Shown in pieces: positions 51,884 to 61,164 of a stretch of 64,000 nt of DNA. The notes under the pieces were generated by a model. That model did no database searches and was not told where the DNA came from. It worked only from the letters and a program-made list of their open reading frames with translations. Origin of the DNA: Mesorhizobium sp. Root102 (GTDB lineage Bacteria > Pseudomonadota > Alphaproteobacteria > Rhizobiales > Rhizobiaceae). Each line of letters opens with the position of its first letter. The first letter of the stretch is position 1. Position numbers and translations under genes: made by a program. The DNA lies in NCBI RefSeq assembly GCF_001425625.1, contig NZ_LMCP01000004.1, positions 143,754-207,753 on the forward strand, written 5' to 3'.

Positions 51884-52456
51884 ATGAACGCACAGCTACA
51901 GCCGACCGGTTCCGCCTATTTCATCGCCAAGGAAACGGAAAAGCCGGAAAACCACACGCTCTCCGTGCTGGTCGACAACGAGCCGGGCGTGCTTGCCCGG
52001 GTCATCGGCCTGTTTTCCGGGCGCGGCTATAACATCGAAAGCCTGACCGTCTCCGAGACCGAGCATGAGAAGCACCTGTCGCGCATCACCATCGTGACGC
52101 GCGGCACGCCGCATGTGCTGGAGCAGATCAAGCATCAGCTCGAGCGCATCGTGCCGGTGCACCGCGTCGTCGACCTGACCGTGCGTTCGCATGAATCCGG
52201 CCAGGAGCGGCCGCTGGAGCGCGAACTGGCGCTGGTCAAGGTCGCTGGCACCGGCGAGGCCCGCGTCGAGGCGCTGCGGCTGGCCGACGCGTTCCGCGCC
52301 AGCGTCATCGATGCCAACACCGAGCATTTCATCTTCGAGATCACCGGCAAGGGCTCCAAGATCGACCAGTTCATCGCCATCATGAAGCCGCTCGGCCTGG
52401 TGGAAATCTGCCGCACCGGCGTGGCGGCGTTGAACCGCGGCCCACAGGCGATGTAG
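51884..52456 (+). CDS. ilvN: Acetolactate synthase small (regulatory) subunit
   Basis: 190 residues. The ACT domain at ~25-100 carries HTLSVLVDNEPGVLARVIGL and FSGRGYNIESLTVSETE, followed by the ALS_ss C-terminal domain (ERELALVKVAGTGEARVEAL). It binds valine and gives feedback control of the large subunit. Named ilvN or ilvH in different species. Cotranscribed with ilvB. Confidence 0.95.
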   Translation: MNAQLQPTGSAYFIAKETEKPENHTLSVLVDNEPGVLARVIGLFSGRGYNIESLTVSETEHEKHLSRITIVTRGTPHVLEQIKHQLERIVPVHRVVDLTVRSHESGQERPLERELALVKVAGTGEARVEALRLADAFRASVIDANTEHFIFEITGKGSKIDQFIAIMKPLGLVEICRTGVAALNRGPQAM

Positions 52457-52591
52457 GGCTTCGGAGGCAAGCGCCGAACCGGCCTGGCGCCTTCAAAAAG
52501 GGGCTTCTGGCCCCGCTGTAGGCGGTCCGTGGCCTTTGCACGGTCGCCGAGAAGAGACAATCAATAATGCTGACTTACCAGGGAGGATATC

Positions 52592-53188
52592 ATGTCGCTT
52601 GACGCATTCCTTGCCCTGCTCGTCTACGCCCTCGTGACCTCGATCACGCCGGGGCCGAACAATCTCATGCTTCTGGCATCGGGAGTGAATTTCGGCATCG
52701 TCAGATCGGTTCCGCACATGCTTGGCATCAGCATCGGTTTCCTGGTGCTGCTGGTGGCCGTGGGGCTTGGCCTTGGTGCGGTGCTGACGGCGTTCCCGGC
52801 GCTGCACACCGGATTGAAGATCGCCGGCGGCGCCTATCTGCTCTATCTTGCCTGGAAGATCGCCATGTCGCGTTCGCTCAGCGGCAAGGGCGAGGTGAAG
52901 GCGCGGCCGATGCGCTTCATCGATGCGGCGGCGTTCCAGTGGGTCAATCCCAAGGCATGGGTGATGGCGATCACCGCCATGGCCGTCTACACCAATCCGG
53001 AGCATCCGTTCCTGTCGGTGGTGTTGATCGCCGTGGCCTTCACCGTCGTCAATTTACCGAGCGTCTCGGTGTGGGCGGGTTTCGGCACTGCGCTGCGCGG
53101 TTTCCTGTCGGACCCGGTGCGGCTGAAATGGTTCAACATCGCCATGGGCGTACTGCTGGCGGCGACGCTTTGGCCGATGCTTAAATAG
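52592..53188 (+). CDS. LysE/RhtB family exporter
   Basis: 198 residues and six hydrophobic segments. The opening LLVYALVTSITPGPNNLMLL is the LysE-family signature (TPGPNN), followed by GGAYLLYLAWKIAMS and NPKAWVMAITAMAVY. It exports an amino acid or a related small molecule. It lies 135 bases after ilvN; a role in balancing branched-chain or homoserine-type amino acids is possible but only inferred from position. Confidence 0.88.
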   Translation: MSLDAFLALLVYALVTSITPGPNNLMLLASGVNFGIVRSVPHMLGISIGFLVLLVAVGLGLGAVLTAFPALHTGLKIAGGAYLLYLAWKIAMSRSLSGKGEVKARPMRFIDAAAFQWVNPKAWVMAITAMAVYTNPEHPFLSVVLIAVAFTVVNLPSVSVWAGFGTALRGFLSDPVRLKWFNIAMGVLLAATLWPMLK

Positions 53189-53268
53189 GGCGTGGGGGCA
53201 CCGTCTGATCGTCGCGAGACGAGATCCAGACTCTCGGCGGGCCGTTCGGATTGGGGAGTCGGGCGGCG

Positions 53269-53293
53269 CTGCACATCCATTGTGCAGTGCACA
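53269..53293. promoter_or_regulatory. Clustered inverted repeats before the RND efflux operon
   Basis: CTGCACA (53269-53275) and TGTGCAG (53281-53287) are perfect 7-base arms, and TGTGCA-G-TGCACA (53281-53293) is a second perfect palindrome sharing a half-site. It lies about 145 bases before the membrane-fusion protein start. This arrangement suits a repressor of the TetR or MarR type, yet no regulator gene is adjacent. Confidence 0.5.
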
Positions 53294-53437
53294 TTAAATC
53301 TTCGTAATGCCGTGTTTTGGCCCTTTTCCGACAAAGGCGTGTCCTATCTATTCGGCGAAATCGCGGCAACCGACCGTGATTTGCGCTAGGATAGGACCAT
53401 CGGACCACGACGTGTCGGGTGGAGAGGGCCTTTGACC

Positions 53438-54688
53438 ATGCGTGGAAAAGTCGTTCTTTCTTTGCTGGCCGTCGCTTGCCTGGGCGCGGCGGCGGGGTGG
53501 CTTTATCTTTCGCCTGATGCGCTGGGCAAGGTTCAACAGCTCGTCGGAGCAAAGCAGGTGGCCGCGTCGGCGGCTGCGGACAAGAAAGGCGCCAGCGCGG
53601 CGCGCTCGGCCTCCATCCTCTCGACAGTCGCCTCGACCGCCGATTTCCCGATCCGGCGTTACGCCATCGGCTTCGTCTCCTCTCCAGCCGTGGTCAGCAT
53701 CAACGCGCGGATCTCCAGCCAGATCGTCTCGATCGACGTCAAGGACGGGCAGATGGTGAAGGTCGGCGATGTTCTGTTTTCGCTCGATGACCGCGCGTTG
53801 AAAGCGCAACTCGCCAAGGACCAGGCGACACTCGCCAAGGACCAGGCAATGCTCGCCAGCTCGCAGTCCGATCTCCAGCGCGCCAAGGATCTGGTCGCCA
53901 AGCAGGCCGGCACGCAACAGACCTACGACCAGGCCGTCGCAGCGGCGAAGGCAGCGGCGGCGACCGTCGATGCCGACAAGGCGACAATCGACGCCGACAA
54001 CGTCCAGCTTGGCTTCGCCACGATCACGGCGCCGATTTCCGGCAGGCTGGGTGCGGTCAGCGTTGCCGTCGGCGACCTCGTCACCACCAGCAATGGCAAC
54101 GGCAGCACGGTGACCCCGCTGGTGACCATCACTCAGATGGACCCGCTGCAGGTCAACTTCAATCTTCCCGAGAGCAACCTGGCGCTGCTGCACAAGGCGC
54201 TTGCCAATCCGCAGCCGGGCGCGGTGACACTGACCAAGGATGGTGACCCGACGCCGATCGGCAGGGGTACGCTCGATTTCGTCGACTCCAGCGTCGACAC
54301 CGCGTCGGGTACGATCGCGACGCGGGCAAGTGTGCCGAACACCGATCTTTCGTTGTGGCCGGGCCAGTATGTGAATGTCGTGCTCAACGCCGGCATCATG
54401 CCGCAAATGACATCGGTTCCGACGGTCGCGGTGCAACCTAGCCAGAAGGGGCCGTTCGTCTATGTGGTCAAGCCGAACAACACCGTCGAGATGCGGCCGG
54501 TGCAGGTGGCCCTGACCGAAGGCGAGAACAGCGCCATCAGCCAGGGGCTGAAAAGCGGTGAGAAGGTTGTCACCGAAGGCCAGACAAGGCTGAAGGATGG
54601 AGCCGCGGTGCATGAAGGTAAGGCAACGGCGAGTGCTGCCGCGCCCAAGGTGGCCGAGGCGACCAACGCCGGCGAGGCAGCCCAATGA
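53438..54688 (+). CDS. RND efflux periplasmic adaptor (membrane-fusion protein)
   Basis: 416 residues from the ATG at 53438, chosen over a TTG two codons earlier because the GGAGAGG site is then at the right distance. An N-terminal signal/anchor (VVLSLLAVACLGAAAGWLY) is followed by a biotinyl-lipoyl half (SSQIVSIDVKDGQMVKVGDV) and an alpha-hairpin (QLAKDQATLAKDQAMLASSQ). The second half is TITAPISGRLGAVSVAVGDL, and a beta-barrel/membrane-proximal part completes it. It bridges the inner-membrane pump to an outer-membrane channel encoded elsewhere. The stop overlaps the pump ATG. Confidence 0.92.
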   Translation: MRGKVVLSLLAVACLGAAAGWLYLSPDALGKVQQLVGAKQVAASAAADKKGASAARSASILSTVASTADFPIRRYAIGFVSSPAVVSINARISSQIVSIDVKDGQMVKVGDVLFSLDDRALKAQLAKDQATLAKDQAMLASSQSDLQRAKDLVAKQAGTQQTYDQAVAAAKAAAATVDADKATIDADNVQLGFATITAPISGRLGAVSVAVGDLVTTSNGNGSTVTPLVTITQMDPLQVNFNLPESNLALLHKALANPQPGAVTLTKDGDPTPIGRGTLDFVDSSVDTASGTIATRASVPNTDLSLWPGQYVNVVLNAGIMPQMTSVPTVAVQPSQKGPFVYVVKPNNTVEMRPVQVALTEGENSAISQGLKSGEKVVTEGQTRLKDGAAVHEGKATASAAAPKVAEATNAGEAAQ

Positions 54689-57600
54689 TTTCCGAATTCT
54701 GCATTCGCAGGCCGGTCGCCACCCTTCTGATGTCGTTCGCCCTCGTGCTGGGCGGGCTGTTTGCCTACAAGTTCCTGCCGGTGGCCGCACTGCCCAGTGC
54801 CGAATTCCCGGTGGTCAACGTCTCGGCTTCGCTGCCCGGCGCCTCGCCGGAAACCATGGCGACATCGGTGGCGACGCCGCTGATCAAGCAGTTCGCCACC
54901 ATCGCCGGCATCGATTCGATCTCGACCACGAACTCGCTTGGCCAGACATCGATCGCCATCCAGTTCGTGCTCAATCGGGACATCGACGCCGCGGCCGCGG
55001 ACGTACAGGCGGCGATCGCGCGTACGCAGAAATCGCTGCCGCCCGAAATGACGTCGCCGCCGAGCTACCGCAAGGTCAATCCGGCCGATGCGCCGATCCT
55101 TTTGATGTCGCTGGTCAGCGACACGGTTCCGCTGACAGATCTCGATGCATTCGCGGAAAACGTCATCTCGCCGTCGCTGTCGACCATCGATGGGGTGGCG
55201 CAGGTCTCGATCTTCGGACAGCAGAAATACGCGGTGCGCATCCAGATCGATCCGACCGCGCTTGCGGCACGCGGCATCTCGATCGATCAGCTGCAGACGG
55301 CAATCGCGTCGGCCAACAGCAACACGCCGCTCGGCGTGCTCCAGAACGACAAGCAGCAGCTCACCATCACCGCCAACACGCAACTGACCGACGCGGCCGG
55401 CTTCTCCAACATCATCATCGCCACCAAAAACGGTCACCCGGTACGGCTGGGCGAGGTGACCCGCGTGGTCGATTCGGTCGAGACGACGACGACTGCAAGC
55501 TGGTATGACGGCACCCGCGCCATCATACTTGCCGTCCAGCGCCAGCCCGACGCCAACACCGTCGACGTCGTCGACAAGGTCAAGGCGATGTTGCCGTCCT
55601 TCCAGGACCAGATGCCCGCCGCCGCTTCGATAAAGCTGCTCAACGACCGTTCGTCCTCGATCCGCCAAGCCGTCGACGACGTGCAGTTCACACTGCTTTT
55701 GACCATCGCGCTGGTGGTGATGGTGATCTTCGTGTTCCTGCGCCGGGTGACGGCAACGATCATTCCGGCCGTGGCGGTGCCGATCTCGCTGATCGCCACG
55801 CTCGGCGCGATGTTCCTGTTCGGCTTTTCCATCGACAACATATCGCTGATGGGCCTGACGCTCGCCGTCGGCCTCGTCGTCGACGATGCCATCGTCATGC
55901 TGGAAAACATCTTCCGGCATATGGAGGAGGATGGGCTTTCGGCCTTCGATGCGTCGCTGAAGGGCGCGCGCGAAATCGGCTTCACCATCATCTCGATCTC
56001 GATCTCGCTGGTGGCCGTGTTCATCCCGGTGCTTTTGATGGGCGGCGTCATCGGGCGCATCTTCAACGAGTTCGCGGTCGTGGTGACGGTCGCCATCCTG
56101 GCGTCGATGTTCGTGTCGCTGACATTAACGCCGATGCTGTGCTCACGGCTCCTGTCGGTGACCAAGGCCGACCGCGACGCGCATGGTCCCGGCCACAAGC
56201 AGGACCTCGTCACGCGCGGCTATGACCGGGTCTTGAGTTTCTGCCTGCGGCACACTTTCCTGGTGTTTCTCGTCTTCGTCGGCACCGCGGCAGCGTCGGT
56301 GTGGCTGATCGAGGTCTCGCCTAAAGGCTTCTTCCCGCAGGAGGATATCGGCCAGATATCGGTGACGACAATCGCACGCCAGGACATCTCGTTCGACGCC
56401 ATGGTCAAACTGCAGCACCAGGTCGCCGATGTCTTCTCGCGTTCTCCTTATGTAACGCATGTCGCCTGGTCGGTGGGCGGTGGGGGAAGCGCCCTTAATC
56501 AGGGCAGGCTCTACGTGCAGTTGAAGGACAAGAGCCAGCGCCCCGATATCGAGAAGGTGCAGTCCGATCTGCGGCGGCAATTGTCCAATGTAGCCGGCAT
56601 CGAAGCCTATATGCAGCCGGTGCAGAACCTCCGACTCGGGTCACGATCCTCTGCCAGCGCCTACCAACTTGTCGTGCAGGGGCTCGATACAGGCCAGACC
56701 GACATCTGGGCCCAGAAACTGAATGACGCGATGGCGGCCGACCATACGAACTTCACCGACGTCACCAGCGACCTGCAGAACAATGCACTGCAGGCGACGC
56801 TGGTGGTGGATCGCGACAAGGCCGCGCAACTCGGCATCGATACCGATACGCTGCGCTCCGCCCTCTATGGCGGGTTCGGCACCGACCAGGTTTCGACGAT
56901 CTTCGGTTCGGCCGACAGTTACGAAGTCATCACCGAGCTCGATCCCAAGATCGAATGGTCGCCCGAGCGGATGCTCGCCATCCAGATGAGGACGGCGAGC
57001 GGCAGCCTGGTTCCGCTAGGTGCCTTCGCTCGGGTCGATCGCACGGCAGGCGCCCTGACCGTCAATCAGCTCGGCCAGCTTCCGGCGGTGACGATCTCCT
57101 ACAACCTGCCGCAAGGTGTGGCGCTCGGCGATAGCGTGACCCGTATCGACGCGCTGAAAGAACAGATCGGCATGCCGAAGGCGATCTCGACCACCTTTGC
57201 CGGCACGGCCAAGACCTTCCAGGATTCGCTGGCCAACCAGGGTCTTCTGGTCGGCGGCGCGATCCTGACCATCTATATCGTGCTCGGCATCCTGTACGAG
57301 AGCTTCATCCACCCGCTCACAATCCTCACCGGCCTGCCGTCGGCTGTGCTCGGAGCGGTTGTTGCCTTGCGCTTTGCCGGCATGGATCTGTCGGTGATCG
57401 CGGTGATCGGCATCCTGATGCTGATCGGCATAGTCAAGAAGAACGGCATCATGATGGTCGATGTCGCGCTCGAACTGCGACGAGAAGGCATGTCGGCGAC
57501 CGAGTCTATCCACAAGGCCTGCCTGATGCGTTTCAGGCCGATCATGATGACGACGCTGGCGGCACTGATGGGCACGTTCCCGATCGCGCTCGGCACCGGC

Positions 57601-57846
57601 GCCAGCGCCGAGCTTCGCCAGCCGCTCGGCGTTGCCGTTGTCGGCGGTCTGCTTGCCTCGCAAGCGCTGACCCTGTTCGTGACGCCGGTGATCTATGTCT
57701 ACATGGAGAATTTCTCGGGCTGGCTGGTCGGGCTTTGGTCAAAGCGCAAGGGCGAACCGAGCCCGGTCGAAGATGTCGACCAGCCTTCGCTGTTCAAGGC
57801 CAGGGAAGAAGCGCTGTCCGAACCGCAGCGGGCGGCCGCCGAATAG
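54685..57846 (+). CDS. RND family efflux pump inner-membrane protein (AcrB/MdtB-like)
   Basis: 1053 residues, full RND length with two six-helix halves and two large periplasmic loops. The opening FCIRRPVATLLMSFALVLGG and the proton-relay aspartates in GLVVDDAIVMLENIFRHME (helix 4) are intact. The partner lysine lies in GIVKKNGIMMVDVALELRR (helix 10). It extrudes drugs, dyes or detergents using the proton gradient. The short N-terminal region and MdtB/MdtC-like sequence suggest the MdtABC branch. No outer-membrane factor gene follows. Confidence 0.94.
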   Translation: MISEFCIRRPVATLLMSFALVLGGLFAYKFLPVAALPSAEFPVVNVSASLPGASPETMATSVATPLIKQFATIAGIDSISTTNSLGQTSIAIQFVLNRDIDAAAADVQAAIARTQKSLPPEMTSPPSYRKVNPADAPILLMSLVSDTVPLTDLDAFAENVISPSLSTIDGVAQVSIFGQQKYAVRIQIDPTALAARGISIDQLQTAIASANSNTPLGVLQNDKQQLTITANTQLTDAAGFSNIIIATKNGHPVRLGEVTRVVDSVETTTTASWYDGTRAIILAVQRQPDANTVDVVDKVKAMLPSFQDQMPAAASIKLLNDRSSSIRQAVDDVQFTLLLTIALVVMVIFVFLRRVTATIIPAVAVPISLIATLGAMFLFGFSIDNISLMGLTLAVGLVVDDAIVMLENIFRHMEEDGLSAFDASLKGAREIGFTIISISISLVAVFIPVLLMGGVIGRIFNEFAVVVTVAILASMFVSLTLTPMLCSRLLSVTKADRDAHGPGHKQDLVTRGYDRVLSFCLRHTFLVFLVFVGTAAASVWLIEVSPKGFFPQEDIGQISVTTIARQDISFDAMVKLQHQVADVFSRSPYVTHVAWSVGGGGSALNQGRLYVQLKDKSQRPDIEKVQSDLRRQLSNVAGIEAYMQPVQNLRLGSRSSASAYQLVVQGLDTGQTDIWAQKLNDAMAADHTNFTDVTSDLQNNALQATLVVDRDKAAQLGIDTDTLRSALYGGFGTDQVSTIFGSADSYEVITELDPKIEWSPERMLAIQMRTASGSLVPLGAFARVDRTAGALTVNQLGQLPAVTISYNLPQGVALGDSVTRIDALKEQIGMPKAISTTFAGTAKTFQDSLANQGLLVGGAILTIYIVLGILYESFIHPLTILTGLPSAVLGAVVALRFAGMDLSVIAVIGILMLIGIVKKNGIMMVDVALELRREGMSATESIHKACLMRFRPIMMTTLAALMGTFPIALGTGASAELRQPLGVAVVGGLLASQALTLFVTPVIYVYMENFSGWLVGLWSKRKGEPSPVEDVDQPSLFKAREEALSEPQRAAAE

Positions 57847-57924
57847 AGACAGGGCCAGCGCCATGGTCCGCTGGCCCAAGGCGTCGTGCTTGCGGCGGCG
57901 TCAGCGGAATCGTAATTTGCGGCC

Positions 57925-58548
57925 ATGTCACACGATCATGATCACGACAACGAACTCGATCCGTTTGCCGCCCGCGTGCGTGCGCTGGAAACCATCCTCA
58001 CCCAGAAGGGGTTGATCGATCCGGCCGCGATCGACGTCATCGTCGATACCTACGAGACGAAAATCGGCCCGCGCAATGGCGCCAGGGTGGTGGCCAAGGC
58101 ATGGGTCGACGCGGACTTTGCCGCATGGCTGAAGCGCGACGCGACGGCGGCGATCGAATCGCTGGGCTACACCGGTAGGCAAGGTGAGCACATGCAGGCG
58201 GTGTTCAACACTGAGGACACGCACAATCTCGTCGTCTGCACGCTGTGCTCCTGCTATCCGTGGTCGGTGCTCGGTCTGCCGCCGGTCTGGTACAAGGCGC
58301 CGCCCTATCGCTCACGCGCCGTCATCGATCCGCGCGGGGTGCTGGAAGAATTCGGGCTGACGCTGCCGGCGGACAAGAAGATCCGCGTCTGGGATTCGAC
58401 CGCGGAGCTGCGCTATCTCGTCGTGCCGATGCGACCCGAGGGCACTGAGGGCTGGAGCAAGGAACAGCTGGCGGAGTTGGTGAGCCGCGACGCGATGATC
58501 GGCACCGGACTGGCCCAAAGACCTGGAATAGAGGGGCAGCCGGCATGA
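57925..58548 (+). CDS. nthA: Nitrile hydratase alpha subunit (cobalt type)
   Basis: Hydrates nitriles to amides. 207 residues. The metal claw CTLCSC is at 105-110 (Cys105, Cys108, Cys110), followed by Tyr. Thr in the second position and Tyr after the claw indicate the non-corrin cobalt type rather than the iron type. The N-terminus is rich in His and Asp (MSHDHDHDN). Two of the claw cysteines are normally oxidised after translation with help from the accessory protein. It is first in a tight three-gene operon; the stop overlaps nthB. Confidence 0.95.
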   Translation: MSHDHDHDNELDPFAARVRALETILTQKGLIDPAAIDVIVDTYETKIGPRNGARVVAKAWVDADFAAWLKRDATAAIESLGYTGRQGEHMQAVFNTEDTHNLVVCTLCSCYPWSVLGLPPVWYKAPPYRSRAVIDPRGVLEEFGLTLPADKKIRVWDSTAELRYLVVPMRPEGTEGWSKEQLAELVSRDAMIGTGLAQRPGIEGQPA

Positions 58549-59204
58549 ACGGGCCGCAGGATCTCGGCGGACAGATGGGCTTCGGCCCGGTCGCGCCCGA
58601 AAAGGACGAGCCGTATTTTCATGCCGCATGGGAAAGGCGCGCGCTCGGCGTGACGCTGACTGCCGGCGCCATGGGCGCGTGGAACATCGACGAGAGCCGG
58701 CACGCGCGGGAATCGCTGCATCCCGCCGATTATTATGCCTCCAGCTACTACGAGATCTGGATCAAGGCGCTGGAGACACTTCTCAAGCGCCATGGCTTCG
58801 TCACGGAGCGCGATCTCGAGGCGGGTCGGGCGGTCGATCCGGCAGCGACACCCAAAAGGGTGCTGAAGGCCGAAAACGTGCCGGCAGTGCTGGCCAAGGG
58901 CGGGCCTTGCGACCGGCCGGTAGCGACGGCGGCGCGGTTCAAGGCCGGCGACCCCGTGCGGACCAAGAACGTCAACCCGACCGGCCACACGCGGCTGCCA
59001 CGCTACGCACGCGGCAAGTATGGCGTCATCGAGGCCGTGCGCGATGGGTTTGTGTTCCCCGACAGCAACGCGCATGGGCACGGCGAGAACCCGCAATGGG
59101 TCTACACGGTGGTGTTCAAAGGGGCGGAAATCTGGGGCGGGGGCGCCGACCCGACGCTGAGCGTCTCGATCGATGCCTGGGAGAGCTACCTTGAGCCGGC
59201 GTGA
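58545..59204 (+). CDS. nthB: Nitrile hydratase beta subunit
   Basis: 219 residues. Typical opening [20 protein letters not shown], then a middle with [19 protein letters not shown] and a C-terminal SH3-like barrel ([31 protein letters not shown]). It pairs with NthA to form the active site at the interface. The start overlaps the nthA stop (ATGA), and the stop lies inside the start region of the accessory gene. Confidence 0.95.
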   Translation: MNGPQDLGGQMGFGPVAPEKDEPYFHAAWERRALGVTLTAGAMGAWNIDESRHARESLHPADYYASSYYEIWIKALETLLKRHGFVTERDLEAGRAVDPAATPKRVLKAENVPAVLAKGGPCDRPVATAARFKAGDPVRTKNVNPTGHTRLPRYARGKYGVIEAVRDGFVFPDSNAHGHGENPQWVYTVVFKGAEIWGGGADPTLSVSIDAWESYLEPA

Positions 59205-59556
59205 CACGGATATGGCCGATTTGCCACCGGGCGTCGATGCGCCGATGTTTGCGGAGCCATGGCAGGCGGAAGCCTTCGCCATGACGGTGGCGCTGCACGA
59301 CAAGGGCCTGTTTTCGTGGAGTGAATGGGCGCAGGCGCTGTCGAGCGAGGTGAAGAAGCCCGGCGCCGCGTCTGACGGCCATGACTATTACGAACATTGG
59401 TTGGCGGCACTGGAAAGCCTGCTTGCCTCCAAAGGGCTGGCCGCCAAGTCCGATGTCGACGCAATGGCTGAGGCCTGGGAGCGCGCCGCGCACGCCACCC
59501 CGCACGGCAAGCCGATCCTGCTGGAGAATGATCCCCAGCTCGACCGCAGGTCGTAG
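59191..59556 (+). CDS. Nitrile hydratase accessory (activator) protein
   Basis: 121 residues from a TTG at 59191, which has GGGAG upstream and overlaps the nthB stop by 14 bases; an ATG at 59212 is the alternative. The protein is homologous to the N-terminal part of the beta subunit (PPGVDAPMFAEPWQAEAFAM, HDKGLFSWSEWAQALSSEV, DYYEHWLAALESLLASKGL). This is the P14K/NhlE-like chaperone that swaps in a cobalt-loaded, oxidised alpha subunit. No cobalt transporter gene follows. Confidence 0.85.
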   Translation: MSRRDTDMADLPPGVDAPMFAEPWQAEAFAMTVALHDKGLFSWSEWAQALSSEVKKPGAASDGHDYYEHWLAALESLLASKGLAAKSDVDAMAEAWERAAHATPHGKPILLENDPQLDRRS

Positions 59557-59639
59557 CGGCCAGACCGAATAGGTCGCGGCAACTCAAAGCTTGGTAGTGG
59601 GGAGTGCCTCAGTTTGAAATTCGACCGGGCACGCGGTCC

Positions 59640-59813
59640 TTAAAAAAAGCGAGCCTCCGGCTCAGTAACAGTGGGCGAGAGTTTTCCCACCTTCTCCTCG
59701 GCCAACTACTTAACAAGCAGATCGCGCTTTATGGGATCTGTTTCCGTTTCTAGTTTCTTTTCGAAATTCCTGATGTTTTCGAGGTGCACGAACTCATCGT
59801 ATCTGCCTGGCAT
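59640..59813 (-). pseudogene. Small conserved protein interrupted by an in-frame amber codon
   Basis: From ATG 59813 with AAAGGAG upstream, the frame reads MPGRYDEFVHLENIRNFEKK and continues to DLLVK. A TAG follows at 59708-59706, and the same frame then continues LAEEKVGKLSPTV to a TAA at 59642-59640. The pattern RYEEF..ENI..F.K.L....D...R..LL.LLAEEE belongs to a small family common in rhizobia (from memory). The TAG sits where a Leu codon is expected, one base from TTG. Either a truncated 35-residue product is made or the gene is dead. A hairpin and T-run at the 3' end follow. Confidence 0.55.
59642..59663 (-). terminator. Rho-independent terminator of the small ORF
   Basis: On the minus strand GAGCC-GGA-GGCTC (59663-59651) is followed within two bases by seven T (59648-59642). 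It overlaps the end of the extended small reading frame. Confidence 0.6.
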
Positions 59814-60036
59814 CGCGCGCTCCTTTCGTGGAGGGCTTTTCGGGCTAGCCAAATATTTTACGCCTTTCGTGGCAGCGGGTCCATCAAATTCAAACTGAGA
59901 CTACCTCACTTTGTTCTCTTTACGTTCCGGTTCGCCCCTGATAGCCTGACCTCTCGGCGGCGCTGAGGCGTCCCCACGTGTCGATCGTGATGGCGGCTGT
60001 CTTGTCTTTCCCTTGCGAATCCGGTCTCTCGCGCTG

Positions 60037-61164
60037 ATGGAATTCTCTCCCCAACAGGACGAGGCGTTGCAAGCGGTAGCCCGCTGGCTCAAGACCGGCA
60101 AGCCGCAGCTGTTCCGGCTGTTCGGCTATGCCGGCACCGGCAAGACGACGCTGGCGCGCTATTTCGCCGAACATGTCGATGGCCAGGTGCAGTTCGCGGC
60201 TTTCACCGGTAAGGCCGCACAGGTGCTGCGCTCCAAGGGCGCGGTCAATGCGCGCACCATCCATTCGCTGATCTATCGCCCGAAGGGCGAGGAATCGGTA
60301 TCGGATGAGGTCACCGGCAAGACCTCGATGTCGCCGACCTTTTCGCTCAACCGGCAGAGCCCGATCTCGCGGGCCAAACTGGTCGTCATCGACGAATGTT
60401 CGATGGTCGACGAGCAGCTCGGCCGCGACCTGATGAGTTTCGGCACGCCGATTCTGGTGCTCGGCGACCCCGGCCAGTTGCCGCCGATCTCGGGTGGCGG
60501 CTTCTTCACCGACCACGAGCCGGACTTCCTGCTCACCGAAATCCATCGGCAGGCGCGCGACAACCCGATCCTGCGGCTGGCGCTCGATGTGCGCGAGGGC
60601 CGCGAGTTCATGCGTGGCGACTATGGCACGGCGCAGGTGATCGGCAAGGAAGACGTCACCCAGGAGCTGGTGCTCAGGGCGGACCAGGTGCTGGTCGGCA
60701 CCAACCGCACGCGCCGCCGCTACAATCAGCGGCTGCGCGAGCTCAAAGGCTTCAATGCCGACTATCCGCAGGCCGGCGACAAGCTGGTCTGCCTGCGCAA
60801 CGACCCGGCCAAGGGCCTGCTCAACGGCTCGCTGTGGAAGGTGATGACCTCGTCGCGCGAAACGGTGAAGCCCGGCATCAACCTGTTGGTGTCGCCGGAA
60901 GAGGACGATCCGGATCGCGGCGTCGCCAAGATCAAGCTGCTCAAGGCGGCCTTCGAGGATCCGGACGCCGATATCCCCTGGCAGCAGAAGAAGCGCTTCG
61001 ACGATTTCGACTATGGCTACGCGCTGACCGTGCACAAGGCACAGGGCTCGCAATGGAACGAGATCGTGTTGTTCGATGAGAGCTGGGCCTTCAAGGAAAC
61101 CCGCCAGCGCTGGCTCTACACCGCCATCACCCGGGCGGCCGAGCGGCTGACGATCGTCAGGTAG
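60037..61164 (+). CDS. RecD-like superfamily 1 DNA helicase
   Basis: 375 residues from ATG 60037; the eight codons upstream are open but look unneeded. P-loop GYAGTGKTT (30-38), TGKAAQVLRSKG, motif II VVIDECSMVD, LGDPGQLPPISG, and the C-terminal UvrD_C2 block YALTVHKAQGSQWNEIVLFD with YTAITRAAERL. It has only the helicase core, without RecBCD-like N-terminal domains, so it resembles Dda/RecD2-type 5'-3' helicases. It is convergent with the STAS-like gene, with the two stops adjacent. The region 59814-60036 upstream holds no other recognised feature. Confidence 0.87.
   Translation: MEFSPQQDEALQAVARWLKTGKPQLFRLFGYAGTGKTTLARYFAEHVDGQVQFAAFTGKAAQVLRSKGAVNARTIHSLIYRPKGEESVSDEVTGKTSMSPTFSLNRQSPISRAKLVVIDECSMVDEQLGRDLMSFGTPILVLGDPGQLPPISGGGFFTDHEPDFLLTEIHRQARDNPILRLALDVREGREFMRGDYGTAQVIGKEDVTQELVLRADQVLVGTNRTRRRYNQRLRELKGFNADYPQAGDKLVCLRNDPAKGLLNGSLWKVMTSSRETVKPGINLLVSPEEDDPDRGVAKIKLLKAAFEDPDADIPWQQKKRFDDFDYGYALTVHKAQGSQWNEIVLFDESWAFKETRQRWLYTAITRAAERLTIVR

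Noticed and set aside
52495..52514. GGGGC-TTCTG-GCCCC hairpin next to five A between ilvN and lysE
   Set aside because: The T-run would be on the minus strand, where no gene needs termination; on the plus strand it lacks a U-tract.
59671..59898. 75-codon plus-strand frame after the nitrile hydratase operon
   Set aside because: No ribosome site and unlike any family; the opposite strand has a better small gene with start signals and a terminator.
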